NCBI RefSeq assembly: GCF_022921055.1
Contig: NZ_CP095061.1
Span: forward strand, 4,875,501-4,939,500
DNA length: 64,000 nt
DNA from: Hymenobacter volaticus
GTDB taxonomy: Bacteria; Bacteroidota; Bacteroidia; Cytophagales; Hymenobacteraceae
Direction of reading: 5' to 3'
In this document: positions 37,482-47,700 of the stretch, piece by piece
Layout of the letters: every line of letters starts with the position of its first letter
Position numbering within the stretch: the first letter of the stretch is position 1
The notes under the pieces: model-generated
The model's database searches: none
Told to the model about the DNA's origin: nothing
What the model saw: the letters and a program-made list of their open reading frames with translations, nothing else
Program-made: the position numbers and the translations under genes

Positions 37482-38488
37482 ATGCGTTTTTACCTGCTTT
37501 TGCTTCTATTTGCTTCTGCCCTGCTAACGTCCTGCACTCTTGACGATGAGTCTGGTCCGCGTATTGACTTGGTAGGTGGCTCCCGCTTTTTATCTGCCAG
37601 CCGGACGGTTACCACTTCTGCTAATAGTGTTGCTCTCGCTGATACATTCGCGACCCGCGTTTTTGCTGAAAGACGAGACGACGGTGCTGAGTTAAGCCGT
37701 ATGCTTATTGTAGTGCAATACTCACCTACGCCCTACCCGTATGTCTATCCAACTACTACCGCTTTCAATCCTGATAGCATACCGACAGAGCCCGCATCTA
37801 TCGTGTATCTGGATACAGTCTTGACCGGACCACAGCGTCAGTCTGTGGCTTTTCAGTTCAGGACCAACATGCGTACTACCTCTGGACGTGAAAAGTGGGT
37901 TTTCAGCGCTTTTGATGCAGATAATAAAGAGAAAGAGCGCAGTTTCACGCTCGTTATGCGCAACAGCGACTCAGCTCGCATTGCCTATCATCGTTACGCT
38001 GTTCTACTGCCAGCTTTTACCACCCCTTATTCTAACAGCAGCCTAGCGTTATTACCAGGCCTAACTTTGCCCTCAAGTGCCTTGCGGGGGCATCCTGAAA
38101 ATCAAGCACTTATTGATCTAGCGTACCTACCACTAGCCAACGGAGACAGAGCCCTAGCGGCCCCAACGACCTTGAGCTTATACGCACTAACGGGTTATTC
38201 AAAGCTAACAACTGGATAACACGCCGAAACACATTGCTACGTGGTACTGACTTGGATTCTGTTCGTTTCGCTAACACCGCTACATCGGGAGAATTCCAAA
38301 CTGTTTTTAACAGTGGGCAAGTCTTGCCATCTGTTACTCGCACCGGGGCTCTGAGGGCTAGAGGAACAGGAAGAGTATTTGCATTCAAAACCGATGGAAA
38401 TCCAGCTAAGTATGGGCTTATTTTCATTCAATCTTTTCTTACTACACCTACTCCGGCCATTAAACTTCAGGTGCGCATCGCTAAATAA
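37482..38488 (+). pseudogene. DUF4270-like lipoprotein candidate, interrupted by a one-base frameshift
   Basis: Lipoprotein with lipobox LLLFASALLTSC and a beta-rich body. The first frame stops at 38219. One additional C in the CCCC run 38161-38164 converts the tail after ALAAP into NDLELIRTNGLFKANNW, which runs without a stop into GTDLDSVRFANTATSGEFQ and on to IKLQVRIAK at 38488, total about 335 residues. The restored protein keeps an even composition across the joint, which supports the repair. I do not recognise the family firmly; its size and fold impression suit secreted lipoproteins of Bacteroidota. Terminator at 38522-38553. Confidence 0.7.
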
Positions 38489-38521
38489 GACAGCAGTTTT
38501 GCCCTTGGAGCTTATCAAAGC

Positions 38522-38553
38522 AAAAGCCCACCTTCAAATGAAAGTGGGCTTTT
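38522..38553. terminator. Terminator between lipoprotein and porin genes
   Basis: AAAAGCCCACCTTCA pairs with TGAAAGTGGGCTTTT, one G-T pair, with A and T tracts on both sides. The flanking genes converge. Confidence 0.8.
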
Positions 38554-38597
38554 ACTTTATTTACCTCACGAGTAGTTTCAATTTCCTCAACTAGGGA

Positions 38598-40130
38598 TTA
38601 GAATAGAAAGCCGGCTGTAATGGTGGTAGTGAAACGATTAGCATCAACCACAACTTCAGGCGTATCCTCGAGTCTAGGCATAACATAAGGATTGTAGTAG
38701 CGCTTAGCCGTATTGTAAACGCCAGCTAAGTCCAAGAAGAAGTTCTTCTGCCGTAAGCCTACGCCACCTGTATAGTAGCTCTGTGACCGGTCGCGGGTAT
38801 TTGCTTTGTACGGGTCGCCGTAGTGCGCAAACCCTGCCCGGAATCGGAATATATCGTAGCGCAACTCGCCTCCCAACCGCAGGTTCACTGCCGACTGATA
38901 CAAGGCCTTAACGTCGTCATTATCGTCTCCAAAATCATAAACACTGCTTGCGCCCGCGTCGTTGGTGTTGTCGTTGTTCAGGCGAGCTTGACCATAATTC
39001 ACGTACTCAACGTCGCCACTCAAGAAACCATGCTTACCAATTACTACGGCAGCGCCTCCCGAAGCTCGGAAAGGAGAAGTTAACCGATAATCGAAGGTGC
39101 CAGGATCGGTAGCAGCATTACCAGAAGAATACGTTTTGCCTTCTATGGTGATGGGTGTATCGTAAACCACATTCAAAGAAGACGAATACGTTTCCGACAA
39201 GCTATGCAAGGTCGGCGTTTGCACAGAAGCACCTACCCGCACCGCATCATTGACCCGGTAAATTGCGCCAATTCGAGCGTTAATTCCGCTTCCTCGGGTT
39301 TCCAGTACTTCCCGGTAGGTGAGGCTCCCAAAATTAGTACCTTCTATCTGCCCATTAGCAGGCGACGGGTCAGTAGCTGTTAGCGTACTTGTAGAATTAA
39401 AGCGGGTGCTCACAATACCAATAGCGCCTCCAATATAGAGCCGGTCGCGGTAGCTAGCGCCATACCCAATATCAAACTGGGTTTGGGAACCAGTAGTTAA
39501 TACTGTTTCATCTTGGTTGAGTGAACCCAATCTGGCCTGGTCATAGTCGCTAGGTACGTAACGACCTTTAGGATCTTCTTCAGTTAAAAAAGCTTCGTAA
39601 GCCAAATCGTCAAAGTCATTGGCTTGTTCGACAGTAATACCTCTGTTGAAATAGTTTAGGATGTTGCTACCGGCCCTTGATGGCCCACCAGCAAAAGACC
39701 CCCGGTAGCGGAAGCTCTGATTGAAGTCGTTGATACGGTTTAACCCTATGGCAAGTGTTCCGCCTCTCCAAGGACTGTTATCAGTGTCGGGACGGCGGTT
39801 GGCGAAAGCAACTCCAAAATTGGCAACGTGTACACTGTTGCGACCATCGGTAGTTGTGGTGCCGTACACTTGGCTATCAGTATTCCCGATGCCGACTCCG
39901 GGCGTGAAGCTAACCTCAGAACGCTGGAAAAGGCCTAAGCCCGCGGGGTTCGTAACGAGGTTGCCCAAATCAGAGCCGACGGCCACATTAGCGCCTCCAA
40001 CACCTAATGAGCGAGCAGTACCGGAAGGTTGGGTTTGCGAAAAGCGAAGCGCATCCGTTGCGTATTGGGCAAAGCTGTGGCTAGCCGGGCTCAGCAGAGC
40101 CACGGCAAGCCAGTATTTCAGATTTTTCAT
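38598..40130 (-). CDS. OmpP1/FadL-family outer-membrane transporter
   Basis: 510 residues. Signal peptide (WLAVALLSPASHSFAQ), then the FadL-type N-terminal hatch region with TARSLGVGGANVAVGSDL and LVTNPAGLGLF, which is the family signature NPA. The rest alternates amphipathic strands typical of a 14-strand barrel and ends in the outer-membrane C-terminus TITAGFLF with terminal Phe. The family carries hydrophobic compounds across the outer membrane. It follows the Gly/Tyr-rich lipoprotein gene on the same strand by 62 bases. Confidence 0.88.
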   Translation of the reverse strand: MKNLKYWLAVALLSPASHSFAQYATDALRFSQTQPSGTARSLGVGGANVAVGSDLGNLVTNPAGLGLFQRSEVSFTPGVGIGNTDSQVYGTTTTDGRNSVHVANFGVAFANRRPDTDNSPWRGGTLAIGLNRINDFNQSFRYRGSFAGGPSRAGSNILNYFNRGITVEQANDFDDLAYEAFLTEEDPKGRYVPSDYDQARLGSLNQDETVLTTGSQTQFDIGYGASYRDRLYIGGAIGIVSTRFNSTSTLTATDPSPANGQIEGTNFGSLTYREVLETRGSGINARIGAIYRVNDAVRVGASVQTPTLHSLSETYSSSLNVVYDTPITIEGKTYSSGNAATDPGTFDYRLTSPFRASGGAAVVIGKHGFLSGDVEYVNYGQARLNNDNTNDAGASSVYDFGDDNDDVKALYQSAVNLRLGGELRYDIFRFRAGFAHYGDPYKANTRDRSQSYYTGGVGLRQKNFFLDLAGVYNTAKRYYNPYVMPRLEDTPEVVVDANRFTTTITAGFLF

Positions 40131-40192
40131 TTGAGGAAAGAGAAGGTAGGCCTCTTAGGCCCGTCACAAATCAGGTTCTGAACAAGAACGTA

Positions 40193-41584
40193 TTAGTCGC
40201 GCCCACGGCCACGGCCGCCGCCACCTCCGCTGTTACCGCCGCCACTGTTGCCTCCTCCGCTATTACCCCCTCCACTTGAAGGGAAGGAAGAGCTGCTGCG
40301 TGATGGCTCGGAGTAAGTGCGCTGAGGTGCCTCGTACGAACGGGTAGGCTGCTCGTATGTCCGCTGAGGTGCTTCGTATGTGCGCTGACGACGCACTGGT
40401 TGCTCTGCCGTCTGGCCGCCACTGCTTTGATTGGTATTCAGCTCGCTGAACCGCGTCCGGCGTGGCTGCGAGTACTGAGGCTGCGTAGACTGCTGGATAG
40501 ACCCGTCGTTTACATTGCCAACAGCTTCTGTGGCCCGCCGACGTCCCCGGCTTTCGTACGAAGGCTGTGCAATAGTACCTCCGTTGTTGATTTGCTCGAT
40601 GGCATTTGCGTTCTGCCGGTATCTGCCAGCGCGGCCCGTTACTTGCTGATCCGTCACGTTGCCCGCCTCACGACCACCTGTACTAACTTCCGATGGAACA
40701 CCGCCTAGCGTACCAGCGTCTGCTGAGCGCGAACGGCCTCGGCCTGATGGTTGAGCTACACCACCGTTGTCCGTGATACCACCTGTAGAGCTACGCCCAC
40801 CAGTAGGAGCAGCAACACCGCCTTCGCTGATTGCACGGCTGCGCGAACCCGTAACATTGCCAGTACCTACACTGCTGCGGCCAGCCGTGCCAGCTTCTGC
40901 ACTACGGCCGTCGCGGGCACCATAGCGCACGTTACGCCCTGAGCCTGAGTTACCACCGTAATAATTGTTGACGTTGTAGTAATTGTTGTACCCGTAGCCA
41001 CCATAACCATAGCCACCGTAGCCGCCATATCCACCATAACCATAGTAGTTATCGAAGATGCTGTAGCCGCGGCCATAGCGCCATGGGTTGTAGCTCCAAG
41101 GTCTGCCAAAGCCGAAGCCGATGTTGATATTGACGTAGCTACCGAACCCACCATAGCCATAACCAGGGCTATAGAAGGGATCGTAGAAAGAGTTGCCGTA
41201 GTACGGGGAGCCGCCATACCAGAAGGGGTCGGCATACACGAAATCGTTGTAGCCATAGCCGAAGCCGCGGTAGTAGGGCTGGTGGAACCGACGAATGCGC
41301 GAGGAGTACGCATAGTCGTCATCGTAGTATTCCGTCGACTCGGTTACAGTGGAACTCTGCTTACCGTCGGCGGCATAATCCGGATTGGAAATTTCGTCGC
41401 CTGACTCTGCTTCTGTGGTCGGCGTAGTGTTAGCTACCGATGCTGTAGCGTTGTGTGTAGTACGATCCTGAGACGAATAATAAACGCCGTCATTCTCCGT
41501 AGTGGAAAGGGCGCTAGTGCCAGCACATCCACCCAACGTAAGCAGGGCCAAAGCGGGCAATAAGGAGGGAATGAAATTTTTCAT
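40193..41584 (-). CDS. Gly/Tyr-rich low-complexity lipoprotein
   Basis: About 463 residues from ATG 41584. Signal and lipobox LPALALLTLGGC. Residues about 95-220 are extremely rich in Tyr, Gly, Asn and Phe (repeats of YGG, GYG and NNYY). The middle is Ser/Gly/Arg-rich. Near the end come repeats of the APQRTYE type, then three SGGGN units, and a final GRGRGRD. No enzyme domain. Composition recalls adhesive, gel-forming or phase-separating surface proteins, but this is inference. Upstream of the FadL-type gene on the same strand. A start 26 codons earlier is possible but puts unrelated residues before the signal. Confidence 0.75.
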   Translation of the reverse strand: MKNFIPSLLPALALLTLGGCAGTSALSTTENDGVYYSSQDRTTHNATASVANTTPTTEAESGDEISNPDYAADGKQSSTVTESTEYYDDDYAYSSRIRRFHQPYYRGFGYGYNDFVYADPFWYGGSPYYGNSFYDPFYSPGYGYGGFGSYVNINIGFGFGRPWSYNPWRYGRGYSIFDNYYGYGGYGGYGGYGYGGYGYNNYYNVNNYYGGNSGSGRNVRYGARDGRSAEAGTAGRSSVGTGNVTGSRSRAISEGGVAAPTGGRSSTGGITDNGGVAQPSGRGRSRSADAGTLGGVPSEVSTGGREAGNVTDQQVTGRAGRYRQNANAIEQINNGGTIAQPSYESRGRRRATEAVGNVNDGSIQQSTQPQYSQPRRTRFSELNTNQSSGGQTAEQPVRRQRTYEAPQRTYEQPTRSYEAPQRTYSEPSRSSSSFPSSGGGNSGGGNSGGGNSGGGGGRGRGRD

Positions 41585-41785
41585 GGCTGCTTGCGTGAAT
41601 AGGAAGGCGGGCGAAGTAAAGAGCAAGTGAAGCGACGAAAGGTTGTTTGGCGTAGCAAACATTCTATAAGGTCAGGCTTCAGTTTATTTATTAACGTAAT
41701 TTGGCGGCGAAACGGTGCTGTTTTGGATATGACAAATTTTAGGCCAAACCGGAACTTTTCTACTTGACCAAAGATACCCTAAAAT

Positions 41786-43261
41786 ATGAGCAAAGGTTTG
41801 CCTAAACGGAGTGAAGATTACTCACTGTGGTACAATGAGTTAGTAAAGCGTGCGGGTCTTGCCGAAAACTCCGCTGTGCGGGGCTGCATGGTCATCAAAC
41901 CCTACGGCTACGCCATATGGGAAAAGATGCAGCGCACCCTTGACGATATGTTTAAGCGCACCGGACATCAGAACGCATATTTTCCGCTTTTTGTCCCCAA
42001 AAGCTTGTTTGAAGCGGAAGAGAAAAACGCCGAAGGATTTGCCAAGGAATGTGCCGTTGTAACGCATTACCGCCTCCAAACCGACCCCGACAATCCGGGC
42101 AAACTGCGCGTTGACCCCAACGCCCGCCTAGAGGAAGAACTGATTGTACGTCCTACCTCAGAAGCCATCATTTGGAGCACCTACAAAAACTGGATTCAAA
42201 GCTACCGCGACTTGCCCTTGCTCATCAACCAGTGGGCCAACGTAGTACGCTGGGAAATGCGCACTCGCTTGTTCTTGCGTACCGCCGAGTTTCTGTGGCA
42301 GGAAGGCCACACAGCCCACGCCACCGCCGAGGAAGCAGTAGCCGAAACCCGCCAGATGCTGGAAGTGTACGCCCAGTTCGCCGAAGAATGGATGGCGCTG
42401 CCCGTAGTTAAAGGCGTAAAAACCGAGAACGAACGGTTTGCGGGTGCCTTGGATACGTATTGCATCGAAGGCTTGATGCAGGATGGGAAGGCCCTTCAAG
42501 CAGGTACTTCTCACTTCTTGGGGCAGAACTTCGCCAAAGCTTTCGATGTGCAGTTCACCAATAAGGAAGGCGCTTTAGAACATGTATGGGGTACCAGCTG
42601 GGGCGTAAGCACCCGTCTGATGGGCGCTTTGGTTATGGCCCACTCTGACGATGAAGGCTTGGTGCTGCCACCCAAATTGGCTCCTATCCAAGTGGTGATT
42701 GTGCCTATTTACAAAACCGGCCAGCTCGACGAGTTGCTAGAGCGCATCCGGCCTATGCAAATGGGCTTGATTGATCGGGGTATATCTGTGAAGGTAGACG
42801 ACCGAGACACCGAGCGTCCCGGCTTCAAGTTCGCGGAGTGGGAGCTGAAAGGTGTGCCAGTGCGCCTTGCCGTTGGCATGCGCGACTTGGAGAACGGTAC
42901 CGTAGAAGTAGCGCGCCGCGATACCAAAGAGAAAATGAATATGCCGCTGGCTGACATCGTAAACAACGTAGCCGCGCTGCTCGACGATATCCAAACCAGC
43001 ATCTACCAAAAAGCTCTCAAGTTTCGGGAAACGCACACCCACCGCGTCGATACATACGAGGAGTTTAAGCAGGCCCTAGAAGGTGAAGGTGGCTTCGTGG
43101 TCGCGCACTGGGACGGTACTACCGAAACCGAGGAGCGCATCAAGGAGGAAACCAAAGCCACCATCCGTTGCATGGCTCTTGCCGAACCCGACGAGGACGG
43201 TGTAGACATGCTAACAGGCAAGCCCTCGAAGCGCCGCGTACACTTCGCCCGCGCCTACTAG
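41786..43261 (+). CDS. proS: prolyl-tRNA synthetase
   Basis: Class II synthetase charging tRNA-Pro. 491 residues without the bacterial INS editing insertion, i.e. the archaeal/eukaryote-like form common in Bacteroidota. It opens with [16 protein letters not shown]; motif 1 region contains [17 protein letters not shown], motif 2 is [20 protein letters not shown] (written here as its core: [19 protein letters not shown]), motif 3 is [20 protein letters not shown]. The anticodon-binding domain and the C-terminal zinc-like domain ending RVHFARAY follow. A long palindromic terminator follows the stop. Confidence 0.96.
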   Translation: MSKGLPKRSEDYSLWYNELVKRAGLAENSAVRGCMVIKPYGYAIWEKMQRTLDDMFKRTGHQNAYFPLFVPKSLFEAEEKNAEGFAKECAVVTHYRLQTDPDNPGKLRVDPNARLEEELIVRPTSEAIIWSTYKNWIQSYRDLPLLINQWANVVRWEMRTRLFLRTAEFLWQEGHTAHATAEEAVAETRQMLEVYAQFAEEWMALPVVKGVKTENERFAGALDTYCIEGLMQDGKALQAGTSHFLGQNFAKAFDVQFTNKEGALEHVWGTSWGVSTRLMGALVMAHSDDEGLVLPPKLAPIQVVIVPIYKTGQLDELLERIRPMQMGLIDRGISVKVDDRDTERPGFKFAEWELKGVPVRLAVGMRDLENGTVEVARRDTKEKMNMPLADIVNNVAALLDDIQTSIYQKALKFRETHTHRVDTYEEFKQALEGEGGFVVAHWDGTTETEERIKEETKATIRCMALAEPDEDGVDMLTGKPSKRRVHFARAY

Positions 43262-43278
43262 GCCACCGCGCCCCGCGA

Positions 43279-43339
43279 CTTTCCTTCACAAGAAAGCCCC
43301 GCTGCAACTTTTGTAGCGGGGCTTTCTTGTGAAGGAAAG
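43279..43339. terminator. Very long palindromic terminator after proS (25-bp perfect arms)
   Basis: Arms 43279-43303 and 43315-43339 are perfect complements; inside them four more pairs (one G-T) leave a 3-base loop, giving a 29-bp stem. The core (AGAAAGCCCCGCT) is a standard terminator; the outer CTTTCCTTCACA extends it. It separates proS from a convergent small gene. Confidence 0.85.
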
Positions 43340-43344
43340 CCTAG

Positions 43345-43586
43345 TTACTGTGCAGCTGTAATGGCAGTAGCTAGCTCTTCATCCGACAGGCTGTCGAACC
43401 AATCCTTCTCTAATTCAAGCCGGACTGTTTGAGCTCCCCGCTAGGCGTGCATACAACGGGCACGCCCCCGGCGTCGGTTTCACTGAGTTTAGTGGCTTCG
43501 GCGGCAGCACTGCTGTCTACACCAGCGTAGGCTTGCACGCAGGTCCAAGTGGTGTTATGTTGGTCGGTTACTTCGCGTTGCTTCAT
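43345..43586 (-). pseudogene. small hypothetical protein, interrupted by a one-base frameshift
   Basis: From ATG 43586 the frame reads MKQREVTDQHNTTWTCVQAY and on to VVCTPSG, then would stop at 43411 as KQSGLN. Adding one G to the minus-strand GGGG run (43436-43439) instead gives AQTVRLELEKDWFDSLSDEE and ends naturally at 43345 with ATAITAAQ, a coherent acidic C-terminus. The result is an 80-residue cytoplasmic protein. No known family recognised; the DEEL helix and the TWTCVQAY start look conserved-protein-like. It ends 6 bases from the palindromic terminator shared with proS. Confidence 0.65.
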
Positions 43587-43837
43587 CATAGGCATCACTA
43601 CGCACCGTGAGAGGGAAAGTCAGGAAGCTTTGTTGGAATATTTTTCTTGCCAACAGCAATTGAAGGCCGATCAACTTTGGTACTCACCACCCACTGCTAG
43701 GCGTTTAGCCTATGGCACGAGACGTGGGTATGGACTGTTATAAATAGCAGCGCCTTATCAAGATAGTATGCCCCGACCTGCTACTACGTTCTGCGCAATC
43801 TTTCTGCGTATCTTTTCACCTCCAACCACTTACTGCT

Positions 43838-44341
43838 ATGGAACTGCTTGTATGGACCCGCTTGCCATTGCCTATGGACTGGCTTACCATCGCCTTGCTG
43901 CTCTTGTTCGGCCTGCTGTTTCTGGTGGCTGAGGTTATTTTCATTCCAGGCACTACGGTGGTTGGCCTGATCGGCTTTGCGTTGCTAGCGGCCGGTATTT
44001 GGTTCGGCTACCGCGACCTGGGCGCTGGTACCGGCCATATTCTACTCGTTGCCTCGTTGGCTGCCACGGGAATACTGGTATACATCGGCCTGCGGCCGCG
44101 GAATATAAGCCGCGTAGCCCTCAACGATGTCAACAACTCTCATGTGCGGGATGTGCGGCTGCCAGATGTACTGCCCGGAACCGTCGGCCGTACGTTATCG
44201 GCTCTTCGGCCAGCGGGCACGGTACTGTTCGAGGATGACCGCCGTGAGGTAACTACCCGCGGCGAGTATGTAGCGGCCGGCACGGAGGTGCGGGTACTAC
44301 GCATCGAGCAAAATCGAATTGTGGTGGAAAGTGTCGCATAA
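43838..44341 (+). CDS. NfeD-like membrane protein
   Basis: 167 residues with two to three N-terminal helices (TIALLLLFGLLFLVAEVIFI, GLIGFALLAAGIWF, LLVASLAATGILVYIGL) and a C-terminal OB-fold NfeD domain (LPGTVGRTLSALRPAGTVLF through GTEVRVLRIEQNRIVVE). NfeD proteins partner with flotillin-like proteins, and the next gene is floA, 130 bases downstream on the same strand. This is the short form without the ClpP-like protease. Confidence 0.9.
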   Translation: MELLVWTRLPLPMDWLTIALLLLFGLLFLVAEVIFIPGTTVVGLIGFALLAAGIWFGYRDLGAGTGHILLVASLAATGILVYIGLRPRNISRVALNDVNNSHVRDVRLPDVLPGTVGRTLSALRPAGTVLFEDDRREVTTRGEYVAAGTEVRVLRIEQNRIVVESVA

Positions 44342-44471
44342 ACTTTAGCTTAGCTCCACTATAGTTCAATAGTGCCGCCTCACAACAGCCTCATGTTGGG
44401 CGGCATACCCGCTGGTTTACTACAACTCGTCTCATACTCGGCACGTGCCGAGCAAGCTTATTCTGTAACCG

Positions 44472-45473
44472 ATGGACTTTCCCCTCTTTCCGCTTATCAT
44501 TGGAGCCATTGTTCTGTTGGTCTTCCTTTATTTCTTCCCCATTAGCCTCTGGATAACGGCGGTATTTTCGGGGGTGAGCGTGAGCTTGTTTCAGTTGGCA
44601 TTCATGCGGGTTCGGAAAGTGCCGCCTTCTCTTATTGTCAATTCGATGATAACGAGCACCAAGGCGGGTTTAGCGCTGACGGCCAACGATTTGGAAACGC
44701 ACTACTTGGCAGGCGGCAACATTCCTAGCGTAATAAAGGCCCTGATCTCAGCAGATAAAGCCAATATTCCCCTCACCTTCAAGCAAGCCACTGCCATCGA
44801 CCTGGCCGGCCGTGACGTATTTGAAGCGGTTACGACGAGCGTCAATCCGAAAGTGATTAACACGCCTAATGTAGCAGCCGTAGCGCAGGACGGGATTCAG
44901 CTTATCGCCAAAGCCCGCATTACGGTACGCGCCAACATCACGCAATTGGTAGGCGGTGCTGGCGAAGAAACTATCCTGGCCCGGGTAGGTGAAGGCATCG
45001 TAACCAGCATCGGCTCGTCGAAGTCGCATAAGGAAGTGCTCGAAAACCCCGACAAGATTTCCAAACTAGTACTTAGCAAAGGGCTAGATGCGGGTACGGC
45101 CTTCGAAATTCTCTCCATCGACATTGCTGATATCGACATCGGAGAAAACATTGGAGCCAAGCTCCAGATAGACCAAGCTACTGCCGACCTGAAAGTAGCT
45201 GAAGCCAAGGCCGAAGAACGCCGGGCCATGGCCGTAGCTGTGGAACAAGAAAACCGCGCCAAAACGCAGGAAGCCAAAGCCCGCGTGGTAGAAGCCGAAG
45301 CCGAAATTCCGAAAGCCATGGCTGAAGCTTTCCGCTCCGGCAACCTCGGCATAATGGACTACTATAAGATGCGCAACATCCAGTCCGACACTGACATGCG
45401 CGACTCCATTGCTAACCCCGGAAACCAAAGCAGCAGTGGTAAACCTGGCCGCGACGAGACGCGGCTATCCTAA
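44472..45473 (+). CDS. floA: flotillin-like protein FloA
   Basis: 333 residues. Organises membrane microdomains. An N-terminal membrane hairpin ([20 protein letters not shown]) is followed by the SPFH/band-7-like domain (about 50-220: [33 protein letters not shown]) and a coiled coil rich in Ala, Glu and Arg (about 235-300), ending with the family helix [19 protein letters not shown]. It matches the FloA (YqfA) type. Preceded by the NfeD gene; terminator at 45585-45625. Confidence 0.94.
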   Translation: MDFPLFPLIIGAIVLLVFLYFFPISLWITAVFSGVSVSLFQLAFMRVRKVPPSLIVNSMITSTKAGLALTANDLETHYLAGGNIPSVIKALISADKANIPLTFKQATAIDLAGRDVFEAVTTSVNPKVINTPNVAAVAQDGIQLIAKARITVRANITQLVGGAGEETILARVGEGIVTSIGSSKSHKEVLENPDKISKLVLSKGLDAGTAFEILSIDIADIDIGENIGAKLQIDQATADLKVAEAKAEERRAMAVAVEQENRAKTQEAKARVVEAEAEIPKAMAEAFRSGNLGIMDYYKMRNIQSDTDMRDSIANPGNQSSSGKPGRDETRLS

Positions 45474-45584
45474 CATTTCTTAAAGTAATGGCAGCACAGC
45501 CGTATGGTTGTTCACGCTCACAATTGAGTGCAACAGCCAGCTAGCAAGCGGCGCGGCGCACTCAATAAGGTAGCGTTACCCCAT

Positions 45585-45625
45585 AAGAAAAGGCCGCCCG
45601 AGCAATGCTTGGGTGGCCTTTTCTT
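45585..45625. terminator. Bidirectional terminator between floA and OmpA-family gene
   Basis: AAGAAAAGGCCGCCCGAGCA pairs with TGCTTGGGTGGCCTTTTCTT through two G-T pairs; A and T tracts on both sides. The flanking genes converge. Confidence 0.85.
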
Positions 45626-45657
45626 GTAGAAGCCACATGTCTATAAGAGTTGGGGTT

Positions 45658-47700
45658 CTACTTCTTGGTAATTCGGAACTCGACGCGCCGGTTGAGCTTG
45701 CGGGTTTCTTCCTGATCGTTGCTGGCAATTGGCTTAGTATCTCCGAAGCCTTCGACGGTGATACGGCTGCTGGAAATGCCTTTCGACACGAGGTATTTCT
45801 TTACCTCATTCACGCGGTCCTGGCTCAGCTTAAGGTTGAGGGCTGGGTCGCCTTGGTTGTCGGTGTGGCCTTCAATCTTGATTTCGACCGTGGTATACTC
45901 CTTCAGCGTCCGGATCAAGCGTTGTAGCTCCGGGTATGAATTCTCACGCAGATAATATTTGCTCTGCGAGAAGAAAATGTTGTTCAGCTTAATCGTCTGA
46001 CCTACAGCGAATGGCACCAGATACAGATCCTGCTTCACCTCGGAGTAGTTCTGACGGTCCGTTACGTCGAGGTTGTCGGACTCAGCGAGGTAGTTAGGGG
46101 ATTCGGCGCGGTACCCGTAGTGAACTCCGGAAGGCAGCACAATGGTATAGGAACCATCGACGGGACTAGTCTCGGCCACTCCTATTTCCTCGCCCGTAAG
46201 CAAGTTCTCGTAGCGGATAGTGGCAGTTACCGGCTTTTTGGTTGCTGCATCAAGGACTTGCCCACGCACCAGCGTTACCACTTCTGGCTTGAATTGAGGC
46301 GTAAGGTTGATCCGGAAGATGTCCTTGGAATTACCGGTTCCGTTGCGCGACGACACCAAATAAGCCTCCTCCCCCGCAGCCGATACCACATAGTAGGCAT
46401 CGAAGTCTGGTGAGTTCACGCTAGGACCCAGGTTGCGGGGCTTGGTCCAGTTAGTCCAGCTGTCGTCGAGGCGCTTGGAGTAGAAGATATCACTCTTGCC
46501 GTAGCCACCGTGTCCTTCCGATGCGAAGTAGAGCGTTTTGCCATCGGCCGCCAGGAAAGGCGCAAACTCCGGCTTTTTGGTGTTGATGCTGGCTCCAAGG
46601 TTGATCGGACGGCCCCACGTTTTGCCGTCAGCCTTACGGAGCGTCACGTAGATATCCTGTTCCCCCTGGCCATCCTTACGCTGCACCGCCATCAGCAGCA
46701 CTTTACCGGAGGTCCCCAGGAAATAATCTACGTTTTCCGGGTCGTCGTTGTAGAAATCGTCGATGAATATCTTCTGTGGCTTGCTCCAACCCGTTTTAGT
46801 CCGTCTAGACAAACTCAGCCCTTTCGGGTCCAGAGAGCCGTCTTCGTTGTAGACGTTGATCAGCACGGCAGAATTTCCATCCGATGACACTGATGCCAGA
46901 CCGTTGGGACCAGGGGTATTGATAGGAGCCCCAATGTTTTTGGCTGGATTCCAGGAATTGTTCTTGGAGTTAACCTGCGTCGAGTACCACACGTCCTGCA
47001 CGTCGTTGGCGCCGCCCACGTTCTGCGGACTTTCCTGCCGGGCAAAGAACAGCGTGCGGCCGTCGGGCGAAATAACGGGGTGCGTATCAACGTACTTGGA
47101 GTTAACGTTGGGACCCAGGTTCACCATAGCCGAGTCGAACTTTACGCTTTCGGCCTCGCCCTTAAACTCTTTTTTGACCATGGTTTCGGCCACGTCGGCA
47201 ATGCCGATGGCGTCAATCTGGTTTACCCCATTCACGGCTTTAGTGTTCATGGTCACCACCACCCCGATGGTACGATAGGTACCCGGCGAAAATGTGATTT
47301 GCAAAGAACGGAACTGCTCGGGAATCGGTCCGGGGCTTTCGTTTTGGTAGACTTCGTGCTTCTGGCCTCGGGTATCAACCAGCTCGATTTTAGATACCGA
47401 GCCCGGATTGAAGTTTTCCACTACTGTGACTTGCTTGGCAACGAGCGACTTACCAAAGCGTACCTCAATGAATTCGTTGTTGCTTTCCTTTCTTGGAATC
47501 CAGGCTTCGTTGCTGACCTGCCCTAATGGCTGCGCATTGGGTTCACCCAATACTTTCTCTGGTGAGAAGTCTTCTTTCCCTTCTGCTTTCTGCGACGATA
47601 CGGCCACCACTTTGCCCGCCCAAACGGCGTGCTGTGCTTGTACGCCTCCAGAAACTCCTCCTACTATCCCCACCAACAGCACTACATTCTTTATTCTCAT
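45658..47700 (-). CDS. OmpA-family protein with PD40 repeats
   Basis: About 680 residues from ATG 47700. Signal peptide (VVLLVGIVGGVSGGVQAQ), then a discoidin-like beta-sandwich (about 25-150: FSPEKVLGEPNAQPLGQ, FIEVRFGKSLVAKQVTVVE), a run of PD40/WD40-like repeats (HPVISPDGRTLFFARQ, FLAADGKTLYFASEG), a carboxypeptidase-regulatory-like domain (RGQVLDAATKKPVTATIRYE), and a C-terminal OmpA domain (about 570-680: IKIEGHTDNQGDPALNLKLS, SQDRVNEVKKYL) that binds peptidoglycan. The architecture occurs in gliding/T9SS-associated and other envelope proteins of Bacteroidota. The upstream in-frame start 11 codons earlier is unlikely. Confidence 0.92.
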   Translation of the reverse strand: MRIKNVVLLVGIVGGVSGGVQAQHAVWAGKVVAVSSQKAEGKEDFSPEKVLGEPNAQPLGQVSNEAWIPRKESNNEFIEVRFGKSLVAKQVTVVENFNPGSVSKIELVDTRGQKHEVYQNESPGPIPEQFRSLQITFSPGTYRTIGVVVTMNTKAVNGVNQIDAIGIADVAETMVKKEFKGEAESVKFDSAMVNLGPNVNSKYVDTHPVISPDGRTLFFARQESPQNVGGANDVQDVWYSTQVNSKNNSWNPAKNIGAPINTPGPNGLASVSSDGNSAVLINVYNEDGSLDPKGLSLSRRTKTGWSKPQKIFIDDFYNDDPENVDYFLGTSGKVLLMAVQRKDGQGEQDIYVTLRKADGKTWGRPINLGASINTKKPEFAPFLAADGKTLYFASEGHGGYGKSDIFYSKRLDDSWTNWTKPRNLGPSVNSPDFDAYYVVSAAGEEAYLVSSRNGTGNSKDIFRINLTPQFKPEVVTLVRGQVLDAATKKPVTATIRYENLLTGEEIGVAETSPVDGSYTIVLPSGVHYGYRAESPNYLAESDNLDVTDRQNYSEVKQDLYLVPFAVGQTIKLNNIFFSQSKYYLRENSYPELQRLIRTLKEYTTVEIKIEGHTDNQGDPALNLKLSQDRVNEVKKYLVSKGISSSRITVEGFGDTKPIASNDQEETRKLNRRVEFRITKK

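Noticed and set aside
40193-40420. Tandem codon repeats considered as a CRISPR-like array
   Set aside because: Repeats are in-frame protein repeats (RTYE, SGGGN) with no spacer structure and no cas genes.
40867-41322. Thr/Met/Ala-rich minus-strand reading opposite the Tyr/Gly repeats
   Set aside because: An out-of-frame product of the repetitive codons of the Gly/Tyr-rich lipoprotein.
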